Below are positions 8,785 through 17,813 of a DNA stretch of 64,000 nucleotides, piece after piece. Source of the DNA: Reichenbachiella carrageenanivorans (GTDB lineage: Bacteria > Bacteroidota > Bacteroidia > Cytophagales > Cyclobacteriaceae); NCBI RefSeq assembly GCF_025639805.1, contig NZ_CP106735.1, forward strand, positions 558,001 through 622,000, read 5' to 3'. The notes below the pieces were generated by a model. It was not told where the DNA came from. It did no database searches and saw only the letters and a program-made list of their open reading frames with translations. How positions within the stretch are numbered: the stretch's first letter is position 1; each line of letters begins with the position of its first letter. Made by a program: the position numbers and the translations under genes.

Positions 8785-9588
8785 TTATGCTCCTACTATT
8801 AAATTTGGGTGTTTCTTTTGTATATCGCCGTCGTATAGTGGCAAGACCATGTCTACTTCTCGTTCCATTTTGGCAAAGAGTCGATAGTGCTCTTCTATTG
8901 ATTCGCTCAACCCTAGAGGAATCTTATCTTCAAAATTTCTGTACTTAAATACGGCATCGGTCAATCCTACCAAACCGTCTTTGGTCTGCACTTTGAAAAG
9001 CATGGATGAGCGATGGTGACCTCCACAAAACCAGGAAGTAATACCTGGCAAGAATTCGGTTTCTTCATCGGGCAGCAGTTTGATTCTCGCTGCGGCCTCC
9101 TGTTTCACCAGATAGCTGATCACATGATCTGGAAAGAGGATATTTCGAGGCAGCTGCGGAATCTCAGGGTCTGGCGCATGAAAATCCATCCAACCTTTGT
9201 GTGAAACCCAAATGTTGGCATTAGGAAACTGATCCAAACCGCCCGTGGCGTATGAGGTAATCGGCGTAATGATCACGTCGTTGATTTCTTCGGGTCTGAC
9301 CTGATGCTGAGCCAAGGCGTTTACTATCCAATTGTCTTCGTTGATGACAGGCTCATGCCCGTGTTCGTTCATGGCCTCGTAAGCCCAGTTGGTCCAGAGT
9401 GCATCTAGTGCAGAATAGTCTTTAGGAAAGCCAGTATTGAGCAATACTTTCCGATCTTCGCTTTCGATCAGAAAAGACCAAAAGGTGAGCATTTCCCAGC
9501 CGTATAGCTTGGTCATCCAGTATACTTCGGCAGCAGGCACTCTGGCCTCTCCCATTTTCAAAGCAGTTATTTTGTAGTTTTTCATCAT
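8785..9588 (-). CDS. Metallo-beta-lactamase-fold protein with degenerate metal site
   Basis: The fold order fits the metallo-beta-lactamase superfamily: FWSFLIESEDRKVLLNTGFP, then the strand leading to the usual HxHxDH motif, a GGHHRSS segment where GHTPGS normally lies, and LTDAVFKY with the Asp. At the main metal motif, however, the protein reads ITPITSYATGG, so both His, the Asp and the last His are replaced. The C-terminal metal His is also not evident (VLPLYDGDI). The start chosen is the ATG whose ATGA overlaps the stop of the upstream SDR, giving 267 aa; an in-frame ATG five codons earlier is possible. Relatives are lactonases and other hydrolases, so a lactonase-like role without the usual zinc site is one possibility. 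Confidence 0.82.
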   Translation of the reverse strand: MMKNYKITALKMGEARVPAAEVYWMTKLYGWEMLTFWSFLIESEDRKVLLNTGFPKDYSALDALWTNWAYEAMNEHGHEPVINEDNWIVNALAQHQVRPEEINDVIITPITSYATGGLDQFPNANIWVSHKGWMDFHAPDPEIPQLPRNILFPDHVISYLVKQEAAARIKLLPDEETEFLPGITSWFCGGHHRSSMLFKVQTKDGLVGLTDAVFKYRNFEDKIPLGLSESIEEHYRLFAKMEREVDMVLPLYDGDIQKKHPNLIVGA

Positions 9589-10352
9589 AGTTGTGCATTC
9601 CATCCCCCATCAACAAAAATGGTAGAGCCTGTGGTGTATTCGGCTTGTTTGCTAGCCAAGAAAAGTACGGCAGATTCCAAATCCTTAGGCTTGCCTAGTC
9701 GGCCTACGGCTAGTTTGGACTCGATCCAGGGAGTCACCGATTCTAGGTCTCTCGACTCCTTGTCGTTGATATCTGTATGTATCCAGCCTGGCGCGATACT
9801 ATTTACAGTAATGTTATACTCACCTAGCTCTATGGCCATACCCATAGACAGTAGACTCAGTCCCGCCTTCGAAGCGCAGTAGTGTGTCTGTCCAGCATTG
9901 GATCTGTAGGCTCCCACACTGGTGGTAAATATAATTCTACCTCCATTTCCTTGTTTGATCATCTGCTTAGCAGCCAGCTGTGTAACCATAAATGGACCAT
10001 TCATATTCACATCCATGTGGCGCTTCCAGCTGTCTATCGAGATGTCTAGAAATTCTGTGAACTTGCAAATGCCTCCATTGCTAATCATAATATCTATACC
10101 TCCCATGATACGCACCGCCTCTTTTACCAAGGCTTCGGTCTGTACTGGGTCTGCAATATCAGACTCTATGTGATGAATCTCTGCCTTGCTGGCAGCGTTG
10201 AGTCGTTCGCATTCGGCCGTTGCCTTGTCTGTATCCTTATAGTGACTAAATACCACGGTGCAACCTTGTCCTGCCAGTGCTTCCACATAACTCAACCCAA
10301 TCCCGCGAGACCCGCCTGTCACCAAAACTCTTTCACCTTTTATTTCGAACAT
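9585..10352 (-). CDS. Short-chain dehydrogenase/reductase (SDR), first gene of the catabolic operon
   Basis: The 255-aa classical SDR has VTGGSRGIGLSYVEAL as its cofactor motif, ISNGGICKF (NxxG) at the central strand, the catalytic Ser in TTSVGAYRS and Tyr-Lys in HYCASKAGLS, and the C-terminal TTGSTIFVDGGW. It resembles sugar or polyol dehydrogenases of the SDR family; an oxidation of rhamnose or fucose at C1, or of a keto-deoxy sugar acid, would suit the context. It is the promoter-proximal gene, overlapping the next gene by four bases. A shared repeat motif lies about 95 bp upstream of its start codon. Confidence 0.9.
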   Translation of the reverse strand: MFEIKGERVLVTGGSRGIGLSYVEALAGQGCTVVFSHYKDTDKATAECERLNAASKAEIHHIESDIADPVQTEALVKEAVRIMGGIDIMISNGGICKFTEFLDISIDSWKRHMDVNMNGPFMVTQLAAKQMIKQGNGGRIIFTTSVGAYRSNAGQTHYCASKAGLSLLSMGMAIELGEYNITVNSIAPGWIHTDINDKESRDLESVTPWIESKLAVGRLGKPKDLESAVLFLASKQAEYTTGSTIFVDGGWNAQL

Positions 10353-10885
10353 ATTATCTCCTCCTATGGTAGTTTCTCTTTCAATTTCATGATTCGGCTA
10401 GGCCAAAGCCCAACTTCATATGGTGAAGATCTACAATCAAAAAACTCGTGCTGTCCTGTCCTATACTGCTTTGACTTGCTCCTTCTGTTTTTCTGGTTTG
10501 CGCTCGCTAGCCCTGTATGTGTATCGCTCCGCGCGCTGCTATTAGCAAAATACAGTACTACAGCAGATCTAGCACAGATCAGACATATCATAAGTGCTCA
10601 TACATGCCATACTGTTAGTTTTTAATAAGGTTTGACAAACAAAAACGTGACTATTAATAAATAAGTAAAGAAAGTGAAATAATCATTTTGTATAAAAACT
10701 TAATCATTATGACTATTCCGAATCGTGTTTGAAATCGCAATGTTTGTATTGTGGGAAATGGCAGCTAGCCTCATGCGATATGGCAATCGTCCGATTTGTA
10801 TGAAAAATCTCGGCCAATGGAGATGAAAAACTAGCAAAGAATGCCACGACCACACGAAGGGATTTTACAACATAAATGAAACATT
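10353..10885. other. Divergent regulatory region between the catabolic operon and the GntR regulator gene
   Basis: This 533-bp stretch has no convincing gene; the open frames through it have biased, non-protein-like composition. It must carry the promoter of the minus-strand catabolic operon and that of the plus-strand regulator. The left half (to ~10610) is base-mixed and contains the triple-repeat motif on the minus strand. The right part is AT-rich. A near-palindrome TTTTGTATAAAA at 10686-10697 resembles sites at 11935 and 37935. No clear Bacteroidota promoter pair (TTTG/TAnnTTTG) could be fixed with confidence. Confidence 0.6.
10447..10462 (-). promoter_or_regulatory. Candidate operator: triple five-base repeat, site A
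   Basis: On the minus strand this reads AGGACAGGACAGCACG, which parses as GACAG-GACAG-CACGa, three tandem pentamers. It lies 94 nt upstream of the first SDR start. Closely similar 16-mers occur upstream of three other transcription units of the same locus (sites B, C and D), in the orientation of the downstream gene each time. Confidence 0.55.
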
Positions 10886-11917
10886 ATGAAACACGATTTT
10901 ATTCAACTAGACATTTGTGATGATTCCAACACACCTAAATACAAACAAATCATAGACAGCATCACATGGAGTATCAAAGCAGGCAAACTAAAGTCTGGCG
11001 ACAAACTTCCATCGATCAACCAGCTGAGTTTTGACTACTATCTATCGAGGGATACTGTAGAAAAAGCTTATCGCTATCTATGTGCTCAGAAAATAATCCA
11101 ATCCATCAAAAGAAGAGGCTACTACATACTAGACGACAGTGGCGCCTCTGAAGAAATAAAAATCTTGCTTTTGGTCAACGATTTCAATAGCGAAAAAAAG
11201 ACCATCTACAATGAGATGATCCAAAAGCTCAGCAATCAAGCCACGGTAGACTACTGCGATTACTCGCTCTTCAAGAAAATAGTAAAAGGCAACCTAGACG
11301 GGTATCAATACTATGTGATCATGCCAGGCTTCGAAAGCAAGCACCAAGAAGAGCTCAACGAATTGCTCCTGAAAATCAATTCAGAAAAGCTGATTTTGCT
11401 AGACACTAAATTAGACCAGCTGGCCAACTGCAAAGGAGGCATGTATCAGGATTTTAAAGAAGACATCTACAATGCGCTGGTAGAAGCTAGCACGTTGCTC
11501 AAAAAATATGAGAAATTGATTTTGATCTTCCCTGAAGACAAAATGCATACCTATCCCGCAGACATCATCGCTGGATTCAAACGGTTTTGTGGATTCAATC
11601 AATTCAAATACGAAATCTACAACGACGCCTCGTGCATAGACCCTAAAAGCTATAAGAAGTCGGCCTTTGTAGTACTCGAAGAAGCGGATCTGGTAACGAT
11701 CATCAAAAACATACAGCTCTCCAAGATGAAGCTGGCGAAGGATACTGGCATATTGTCGTACAACGACACCGCACTCAAAGAAGTCTTGGCTGAAGGCATC
11801 TCTGTGATCACTGCAGACTTTGCTAAAATGGGTCAAATAGCGGCAGACATGATCCTAGGGCAAGTATCTGGCCTAGTGAAAAACGATTTTCATTTTATGT
11901 CTCGGGCATCGCTTTAG
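10886..11917 (+). CDS. GntR-family regulator with periplasmic-binding-protein-like sensor domain
   Basis: The 343-aa protein has an N-terminal GntR winged helix (residues ~10-75: GKLKSGDKLPSINQLSFDYY, LSRDTVEKAYRYL) and a C-terminal domain (~95-335) with the alternating strand/helix pattern of LacI/PBP-type sugar sensors (KILLLVNDF, YYVIMPGF, KLILLDTK). This arrangement is shared with the Bacteroides fucose regulator FucR and related sugar regulators. The effector is probably a monosaccharide such as rhamnose or fucose; that is inference. It is divergently placed from the catabolic operon and directly precedes an AraC-type regulator gene. Confidence 0.88.
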   Translation: MKHDFIQLDICDDSNTPKYKQIIDSITWSIKAGKLKSGDKLPSINQLSFDYYLSRDTVEKAYRYLCAQKIIQSIKRRGYYILDDSGASEEIKILLLVNDFNSEKKTIYNEMIQKLSNQATVDYCDYSLFKKIVKGNLDGYQYYVIMPGFESKHQEELNELLLKINSEKLILLDTKLDQLANCKGGMYQDFKEDIYNALVEASTLLKKYEKLILIFPEDKMHTYPADIIAGFKRFCGFNQFKYEIYNDASCIDPKSYKKSAFVVLEEADLVTIIKNIQLSKMKLAKDTGILSYNDTALKEVLAEGISVITADFAKMGQIAADMILGQVSGLVKNDFHFMSRASL

Positions 11918-11934
11918 TTTGCCTATACAATCAT

Positions 11935-11944
11935 TTTGTACAAA
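11935..11944. promoter_or_regulatory. Palindrome between the two regulator genes
   Basis: TTTGTACAAA is a perfect 10-bp palindrome about 30 bp before the AraC-type regulator start and 18 bp after the GntR gene stop. Similar or longer forms occur at 10686 (imperfect) and 37935 (12 bp, perfect). It could be a GntR operator, but such AT-rich palindromes also arise by chance. Confidence 0.3.
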
Positions 11945-11973
11945 CATATAACCAGAAATGATTATACTTGATC

Positions 11974-12846
11974 ATGGAGAATTATTGGAAGTACTTTTCG
12001 GGAGACAATGAAAACTGGGGCATCAAACTGATCACTTGCGGGTATGAGCAGGTCAATAGAAATGCCGCCTATCCAGTAGAGGGGCATCCAGAATCTCATC
12101 TTTTCTCTTGGGAAGAAGGTCGGACACTGCCCGATTACTATATCATCTATATCCCCACTGGGGGTGGAATTTTCGAATCTGAAAATGCACAACTGGAGAT
12201 CAAACCTGGAGATGCCATTGTCATCAACAAGGGAGAATGGCATCGCTACAAGCCACACAAAGATTTGGGGTGGGAAGAGTACTGGATCGGATTCAAAGGC
12301 GAATATATAGACAGCTATGTAGTCAAGGATTTGTTTCCCAATCAGGTCACCCACATCAAATCTATGGGCTACCAAAATGACATCATCACGCTGTTTAACC
12401 ACGTGCTTCGCCTAGTAGGCACACCTACCAAACTGATGGAAAAAGTGCTTTTTGGATCACTCATCCAGTTAATCAGTCACTTCACCATAGAGGATAGAGT
12501 CAAAATCAACACCAACAGACACGACTATATCGTACAGTCTAGTATTGATTTTATCCGACAAAATATCACCAGCAAGATTGATTACAAAAAGATGAGCGAG
12601 CGGTTCAACCTCAGCTATAGCCAATTTCGTCTGACCTTCAAAAAAGCTACGGGCTCTTCACTCAATCAGTTTTTAATCTCCGAAAGGATAGGTTTGGCGC
12701 GAAGACTGCTACACAACACCGACATGGAGATCAGCGAGGTAGCCAGCAGAGTGGGGATCAACTCGGTCTTTTACTTTTCTAAACTATACAAACTAAAAAC
12801 TGGTAAATCACCCTCCCACGACCGACGCAACCAAATGATGATCTAA
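11974..12846 (+). CDS. AraC-family transcriptional regulator with N-terminal cupin domain
   Basis: The ATG start gives 290 aa (MENYWKYFSGDNENWG); a TTG two codons earlier is less likely. An AraC-type ligand-binding cupin spans ~35-125, with PDYYIIYIPTGGG, LEIKPGDAIVINKGEWHRY and WEEYWIGFKGEY. The C-terminal double helix-turn-helix spans ~190-285 (MSERFNLSYSQFRLTFKKATG, MEISEVASRVGINSVFYFSK). RhaR/RhaS-type rhamnose activators share this architecture. It lies immediately upstream of the GH78-RhaT operon on the same strand and is a likely activator. AraC proteins bind direct repeats, which fits the triple-repeat motif in the following intergenic region. Confidence 0.9.
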   Translation: MENYWKYFSGDNENWGIKLITCGYEQVNRNAAYPVEGHPESHLFSWEEGRTLPDYYIIYIPTGGGIFESENAQLEIKPGDAIVINKGEWHRYKPHKDLGWEEYWIGFKGEYIDSYVVKDLFPNQVTHIKSMGYQNDIITLFNHVLRLVGTPTKLMEKVLFGSLIQLISHFTIEDRVKINTNRHDYIVQSSIDFIRQNITSKIDYKKMSERFNLSYSQFRLTFKKATGSSLNQFLISERIGLARRLLHNTDMEISEVASRVGINSVFYFSKLYKLKTGKSPSHDRRNQMMI

Positions 12847-12871
12847 CCTCGTTTGGCACTTAAAATGATTA

Positions 12872-12887
12872 CCGACAGGGCAACACA
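12872..12887 (+). promoter_or_regulatory. Candidate operator: triple five-base repeat, site B
   Basis: The plus strand reads CCGACAGGGCAACACA (GACAG-GGCAA-CACAg), 106 nt upstream of the GH78 start. It shares 14 of 16 positions with the susC-upstream site, and a further G after the 16-mer also matches. It stands in the 147-bp gap between the AraC regulator gene and the operon it probably controls. Confidence 0.55.
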
Positions 12888-12993
12888 GGATAGAGTGGAA
12901 TATCAGATACACCAACTTACCTCATCATCAGACTCATCACTAATCTAAACCTGTAAAAAGAAATACGAGGACGTCGCTTAATTAAGAAAAACA

Positions 12994-15420
12994 ATGAATA
13001 CCGATTTTAAAAAAGTCTTATTGCTTATTGGTCTATCTATTTGGACAGTGGTTTTATTTGCCCAAGAATCTCAGGTAACCATCAATCACCAAGGCAAGGA
13101 CTTCAACATGCTCAAGCATGCATGGAACGCGCAATGGATCACCCACCCATCGGCCTCTACGATGGACTACGGCGTGTTCAATTTCCGAAGAACATTCGAT
13201 CTAAAAGAGGCTCCCAAGTCTTTTGTGGTGCATCTCTCTGCCGACAACAGATACAAACTCTATGTAAACGGCACCTACGTGGGTAGAGGCCCAGCCATTG
13301 GAGACATCGCACATTGGAGATACGAGACACATGACCTAGCGCCATACTTACAGGCAGGCACTAACACCATTGCGGTAGAGGTCATCAACTTTGGTGAGTT
13401 CAGACATGCCAAGCAACAGACCTTCCAGACGGCCCTTATCCTACAAGGAGACACCCACAATCCCGTATCTATAGATACCGCCAAAGACAGCGAATGGAAA
13501 GTAATCAAAAACAACGCCTACAGCACCATCCCATTTGTGAGTGACTCCGTGGGCGGATACTATGCTGCAGGCCCAGGCGACCAGGTAGACGGGACGCTAT
13601 ACCCATGGGGCTGGAAATCTCCAACCTACAATGACAGCCAGTGGCAAAAACCAAGATTGGCCATGGTAGAATTTGCCGTAGGCAGAGGTTTTTTGTTTGG
13701 CAGCACTTGGTATTTGGTACCACGCCAGATTCCTTTCTTGTCGGACACAGTGACCAGATTCAAAAAAGTGGCTCAGGCCAATGGTATCAACGTATCTAAA
13801 AACTTTGTCTCTGGCAATGAGGCGATCACCATCCCAGCAAACGCCAAAGTATCTATTCTGCTAGATCATGAAATACACACCATAGGCTATCCAATACTTA
13901 CCGTAAGTCAAGGGAAAAATACAGTAATCAAAACCACTTATGCAGAGGCTTTGTTTTACAAAACATCACATGAATTTAGTGCCCATGGAGGATGGAAAAA
14001 AGGACCAAGAAATGACCTCGAAGACCAAGAAATCCGCGGCTACTACGACATCTTCAAAACCGATGGGGGTGCTCAACGCAGCTTTCAGCCACAGGCCATG
14101 CGTACATTTAGGTTTGTATCGCTAGACATCACTACGGCAGACGAACCATTAGTAATCGAAGATTATCACAACATCTACTCCGTCTATCCATTCGAAGAAA
14201 AAGCGACCTTCCAATCCAGCGACCCATCGCTCAATGCGATCTGGGATGCCGCCTGGCTTACCTTACAAAATTCGTCTACAGACCAATTTGAAGACCCCTA
14301 CTATGAACAACTTCAGTACATAGGCGACACAAGAATCGAGTCGCTGGTGTCGATCTTCGTCTCTGGCGACGACCGCCTGATGCGCAAAGCCATTCAGCAA
14401 TTCGACGATTCTCGCATGCCCAATGGACTCACCCAAAGCCGCTATCCTTCTTATATCAATCAGGTCATTCCGACCTACTCATTGCTATGGATCGGTATGC
14501 TGCATGACTACATGAGCTACCGAAACGATCCCGAATTTATTCGCAACTTTTTGCCTGGGATCAAGAGTGTGCTGGGCTGGTTCGAAAACAAAGTAGACGA
14601 CACGGGCATGCTCGCCAACCTAGCGTGGTGGAACTTTACAGACTGGAGCGAAGGCTTTCAAAACGGCATACCAGTGGGCGCTGACGATGGACACTCCGCC
14701 AATGTAAGTCTACAATATGCACTAGCGCTACAAAAAGCCGCTGAGGTCTTTGAGCTACTGGATGAAACAGCTCAGGCTCAAAACTATCGCAAGCAAGCCG
14801 CTGCCATCATCCAAGCTACCGTACAAAACTGCTACGACGAAGACAAGAAGCTCATTGCCGAAAGGCCCGAAAAGGACGTGTTCTCACAGCATACCAATGT
14901 ATTTGCCATATTGGCCGATGCCGTAGCACCAGCAGATCAACCAGCCCTCTTGGCACAGCTTCTTAGCGAAAAGGATTTGATACAAAGTTCTATCTATTTC
15001 AAATTTTACCTCACACGTGCCATGCAAAAAGCAGGTGCTGCGAATCTGTACACGGCCAGTCTTGCCCCATGGAAAGACATGCTGGATCGAGGCATGACCA
15101 CCTTCGGTGAGACCGACGTAAACCCACGATCTGAATGCCACGGCTGGAGTGCCAGCCCTTGCTTTGATTTCATACACACGATAGCTGGCATTCAATCTGC
15201 CGCTCCGGGTTTTCAAAAGGTTCTCATTGCGCCAAGCTTCGGAGACTTGACTGAAGTCGAAGCTTCGTTTCCACACCCCAATGGCACCTTAGCGGTCCAC
15301 TTTTCAAAAAACAAAAAAGGCAAGGTCAGCGGAACGATCACATTGCCAACAGGTATCACTGGCGATTTCAAATGGAATAACCAGTTCATAAAATTAAAAT
15401 CAGGAGTTAATCATCTATAG
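12994..15420 (+). CDS. Secreted alpha-L-rhamnosidase-like glycoside hydrolase (GH78)
   Basis: The 808-aa protein has a signal peptide (residues ~1-24, ending LFAQ). An N-terminal beta-sandwich (~40-165: WNAQWITHPS, FRRTFDLKEAP, YKLYVNGTYVGRGP) is followed by the (alpha/alpha)6 catalytic domain (~400-735) and a C-terminal beta-domain. The acidic catalytic region of GH78-type rhamnosidases corresponds to FEDPYYEQLQYIGDTRIE near residues 431-448. The late-barrel segment SECHGWSASP is near residue 713. It would release terminal alpha-L-rhamnose in the periplasm or at the surface. No T9SS tail is present. It leads the operon that also encodes RhaT, which supports rhamnose as the product. Confidence 0.88.
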   Translation: MNTDFKKVLLLIGLSIWTVVLFAQESQVTINHQGKDFNMLKHAWNAQWITHPSASTMDYGVFNFRRTFDLKEAPKSFVVHLSADNRYKLYVNGTYVGRGPAIGDIAHWRYETHDLAPYLQAGTNTIAVEVINFGEFRHAKQQTFQTALILQGDTHNPVSIDTAKDSEWKVIKNNAYSTIPFVSDSVGGYYAAGPGDQVDGTLYPWGWKSPTYNDSQWQKPRLAMVEFAVGRGFLFGSTWYLVPRQIPFLSDTVTRFKKVAQANGINVSKNFVSGNEAITIPANAKVSILLDHEIHTIGYPILTVSQGKNTVIKTTYAEALFYKTSHEFSAHGGWKKGPRNDLEDQEIRGYYDIFKTDGGAQRSFQPQAMRTFRFVSLDITTADEPLVIEDYHNIYSVYPFEEKATFQSSDPSLNAIWDAAWLTLQNSSTDQFEDPYYEQLQYIGDTRIESLVSIFVSGDDRLMRKAIQQFDDSRMPNGLTQSRYPSYINQVIPTYSLLWIGMLHDYMSYRNDPEFIRNFLPGIKSVLGWFENKVDDTGMLANLAWWNFTDWSEGFQNGIPVGADDGHSANVSLQYALALQKAAEVFELLDETAQAQNYRKQAAAIIQATVQNCYDEDKKLIAERPEKDVFSQHTNVFAILADAVAPADQPALLAQLLSEKDLIQSSIYFKFYLTRAMQKAGAANLYTASLAPWKDMLDRGMTTFGETDVNPRSECHGWSASPCFDFIHTIAGIQSAAPGFQKVLIAPSFGDLTEVEASFPHPNGTLAVHFSKNKKGKVSGTITLPTGITGDFKWNNQFIKLKSGVNHL

Positions 15421-15437
15421 AATTTGTGAAAGAGAAT

Positions 15438-17813
15438 ATGAAGAAGCTAATATTATCACTTGCGATTGTCATCACGAGCCAAGCGCTTTTCGCACAGGTT
15501 ACGGACATTATTTCATTGAATGGTGTGGTGCCTTTCGAGCAAACCCAAACGGCTTTCCCGCCAAGTAAATTTACACGCACCATCCCCGTACCCGGCTTGA
15601 TCGACTTAGCCAAACCAAGAATTGACCAATACGAGGCTTACTTTTCGGGCACTCAACAACCCCGATACAACTGGTACAAATTCACTTTCAAAGTACCTAA
15701 ATCGAAGCAAAACAAGACGGCCATACTCACCGCCCTCAAAAGCAGATTCAACACGCAAGTACTCCTCAATGGCATAGACTTGGGCACATATATGCAAAAC
15801 AATACGCCTATCGATGTAGATCTCTCAGACTACTTGGTGTATGGCAAAGAAAATGTGCTCCTCCTGAGACTAGGCGAACGTGCATGGATGCCTAAAGATG
15901 CAGCTACTGGCTTCGACAGAGAAAAATACACAGACATCCCTGGTATATGGGATGATATTTCGATCAGCTTTGGTGGCCCTATCAGAGTACACAGAGCCCT
16001 CGCCTTACCAGACCTGGCTAGCCAGCAAGCCACGGTAAAAATACAACTTGAAAACTATGCCAAAATACTAGAGAGAAACACCGAATACAGCGCCATCGAA
16101 TACACGCTAAAAGCACATATTCGTGAGAAAAAAAGCGGCACCATCGTAACAGATACAAAAACAATCTCAGGCAAAATCCAATGTCAGATCGAGCAGCAAG
16201 AACTACAGCTCATATTTGATTTCAATCAAGACATTCAACCTTGGTCGCCAGCAGATCCATTTCTATATGAAGCCGTAGTAGAAGTATCCGCAGATCGTAG
16301 GTTTTTCGACGATTTTGGTAACTCAGAAAGCATCAAGCCAGCTGATGATCAACCTTGGATAGGCCCGTCTGATCTAGAAACAGTCACTTTCGGTATGCGT
16401 GATTTCAAATCAGTAGAAAAATCATTTCAACTGAATGGACAAGAGATTGCACTCTTTGGTTCTACGCTTACGCTCAATAGATTTTTCGAAGACAGGGACA
16501 GAGCCCACCTCCCTTGGGATCGCGAATGGGTGGAGAAAATGATGATTGAAATACCGAGCGCTATGGGCTGGAACTTCTTCCGAGTAAGTATAGGGCTACT
16601 CCCTAAATTTTGGTACGATCTGGCCGATGAGCATGGTATTTTAATCCAAAATGAATACAACATGTGGAACCTAAGAGGCAGACCCGCCCAATATGCCGTA
16701 GAATACTCAGATTGGATCTGGCAAGATGGCAACCACCCCAGTGTGGTGATCTGGGATGCACTCAATGAGCAAAAACAAGAATACATCGGCAGAGAACTTA
16801 TCCCACAGTTGAGACTGATCGACCCTACCAGATTATGGGATTTAGGTTTTATGAAAGCAGAAGCTGGTAGCAGACTGGATGTATTCGAATATCACTGGTA
16901 CCCACTCGCTCATGGCTGGTGGGTAGGAGACGACTTTATCCAGCAGACACGCGAGGCTTTCCGATTTGGTAAACTCAACGACAAAGTAGCTGGGCTGGAG
17001 CATATGAAACAAGCCAATGCACCTGTGATCGTCAACGAATTTGCCTGGCTATGGCAAAACCGAGATGGCCTCACCTCTGGCGTCCGAACCTTCGGCAACT
17101 TCACCGAAAAAGATCGTGTGCCTCACAAAGTAGACTACGAATACTACGAACCAGACGGATCACAGCTCTACGAAAGCAACCGAGATGTGTACGAATACTA
17201 CATAGGCAAAGACGCTACGGCAGACGAGCGATGGGCATTCCAAGCTTATCTACAAGCCATAGAGACAGAGATGATCCGATCCACCAGAGAAGCAGACGGT
17301 GTGGCTTCATTCGCCTACCTGACCAATAACAACGGACACACAGGCGACTGGTTTATCCACGACATCAAAGACCTAATTCCGTCGCAAGCATTGCTATCGC
17401 AATACCATGTGACTAGACCTTTCGCGGCGTTCTTAGACATCGAAGATGCCAGATATGTGAAAGCTCCAACGGTACAAAAACCCGGCAGCTCATTCAATTT
17501 CAACATCATGGTAGTGAATGACACCGCACAAGTAAATACAGGAACTGTACACTACAAACTACTAGACCCCAAAGGAAACATAGTCTCTACTGGACAGCAA
17601 GACGTATCCGTGCAGCCTTTCTGGCAAACACTCGTGCCTGTGACCATGACCCTCCCAGAGCAAACAGGGGGCTATTTAGTCATGACCGAGCTCGAAGACC
17701 CTAAGAGCAAGCGCATGAAACAAGTAAGCCTTCGCTATATCCAAATAGGTGATGTGAAGCAGCCTGAGTATTACAATTACATCTACCAAAAACCCGAAGG
17801 ATGGCCAGAATAA
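15438..17813 (+). CDS. Secreted glycoside hydrolase family 2 enzyme
   Basis: The ATG chosen (MKKLILSLAIVITSQALFAQ) gives a clean signal peptide and 791 aa; a GTG four codons upstream is the alternative. It has the GH2 layout: a sugar-binding jelly roll (~50-190: YNWYKFTFKVPK, LLRLGERAW), an Ig-like domain, then a TIM barrel. The acid/base is Glu in VIWDALNEQKQE (~residue 443) and the nucleophile Glu in PVIVNEFAW (~533). GH2 members act on beta-galactosides, beta-glucuronides, beta-mannosides or, in a few cases, alpha-arabinosides; the linkage is not determinable here. It starts 17 bp after the GH78 stop and overlaps the next gene by 13 bp. Confidence 0.9.
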   Translation: MKKLILSLAIVITSQALFAQVTDIISLNGVVPFEQTQTAFPPSKFTRTIPVPGLIDLAKPRIDQYEAYFSGTQQPRYNWYKFTFKVPKSKQNKTAILTALKSRFNTQVLLNGIDLGTYMQNNTPIDVDLSDYLVYGKENVLLLRLGERAWMPKDAATGFDREKYTDIPGIWDDISISFGGPIRVHRALALPDLASQQATVKIQLENYAKILERNTEYSAIEYTLKAHIREKKSGTIVTDTKTISGKIQCQIEQQELQLIFDFNQDIQPWSPADPFLYEAVVEVSADRRFFDDFGNSESIKPADDQPWIGPSDLETVTFGMRDFKSVEKSFQLNGQEIALFGSTLTLNRFFEDRDRAHLPWDREWVEKMMIEIPSAMGWNFFRVSIGLLPKFWYDLADEHGILIQNEYNMWNLRGRPAQYAVEYSDWIWQDGNHPSVVIWDALNEQKQEYIGRELIPQLRLIDPTRLWDLGFMKAEAGSRLDVFEYHWYPLAHGWWVGDDFIQQTREAFRFGKLNDKVAGLEHMKQANAPVIVNEFAWLWQNRDGLTSGVRTFGNFTEKDRVPHKVDYEYYEPDGSQLYESNRDVYEYYIGKDATADERWAFQAYLQAIETEMIRSTREADGVASFAYLTNNNGHTGDWFIHDIKDLIPSQALLSQYHVTRPFAAFLDIEDARYVKAPTVQKPGSSFNFNIMVVNDTAQVNTGTVHYKLLDPKGNIVSTGQQDVSVQPFWQTLVPVTMTLPEQTGGYLVMTELEDPKSKRMKQVSLRYIQIGDVKQPEYYNYIYQKPEGWPE

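Noticed and set aside
10364..10591. 75-codon minus-strand open frame in the divergent regulatory region
   Set aside because: Low-complexity, Cys/Arg-rich composition without domain or helix pattern; it overlaps the candidate operator site.
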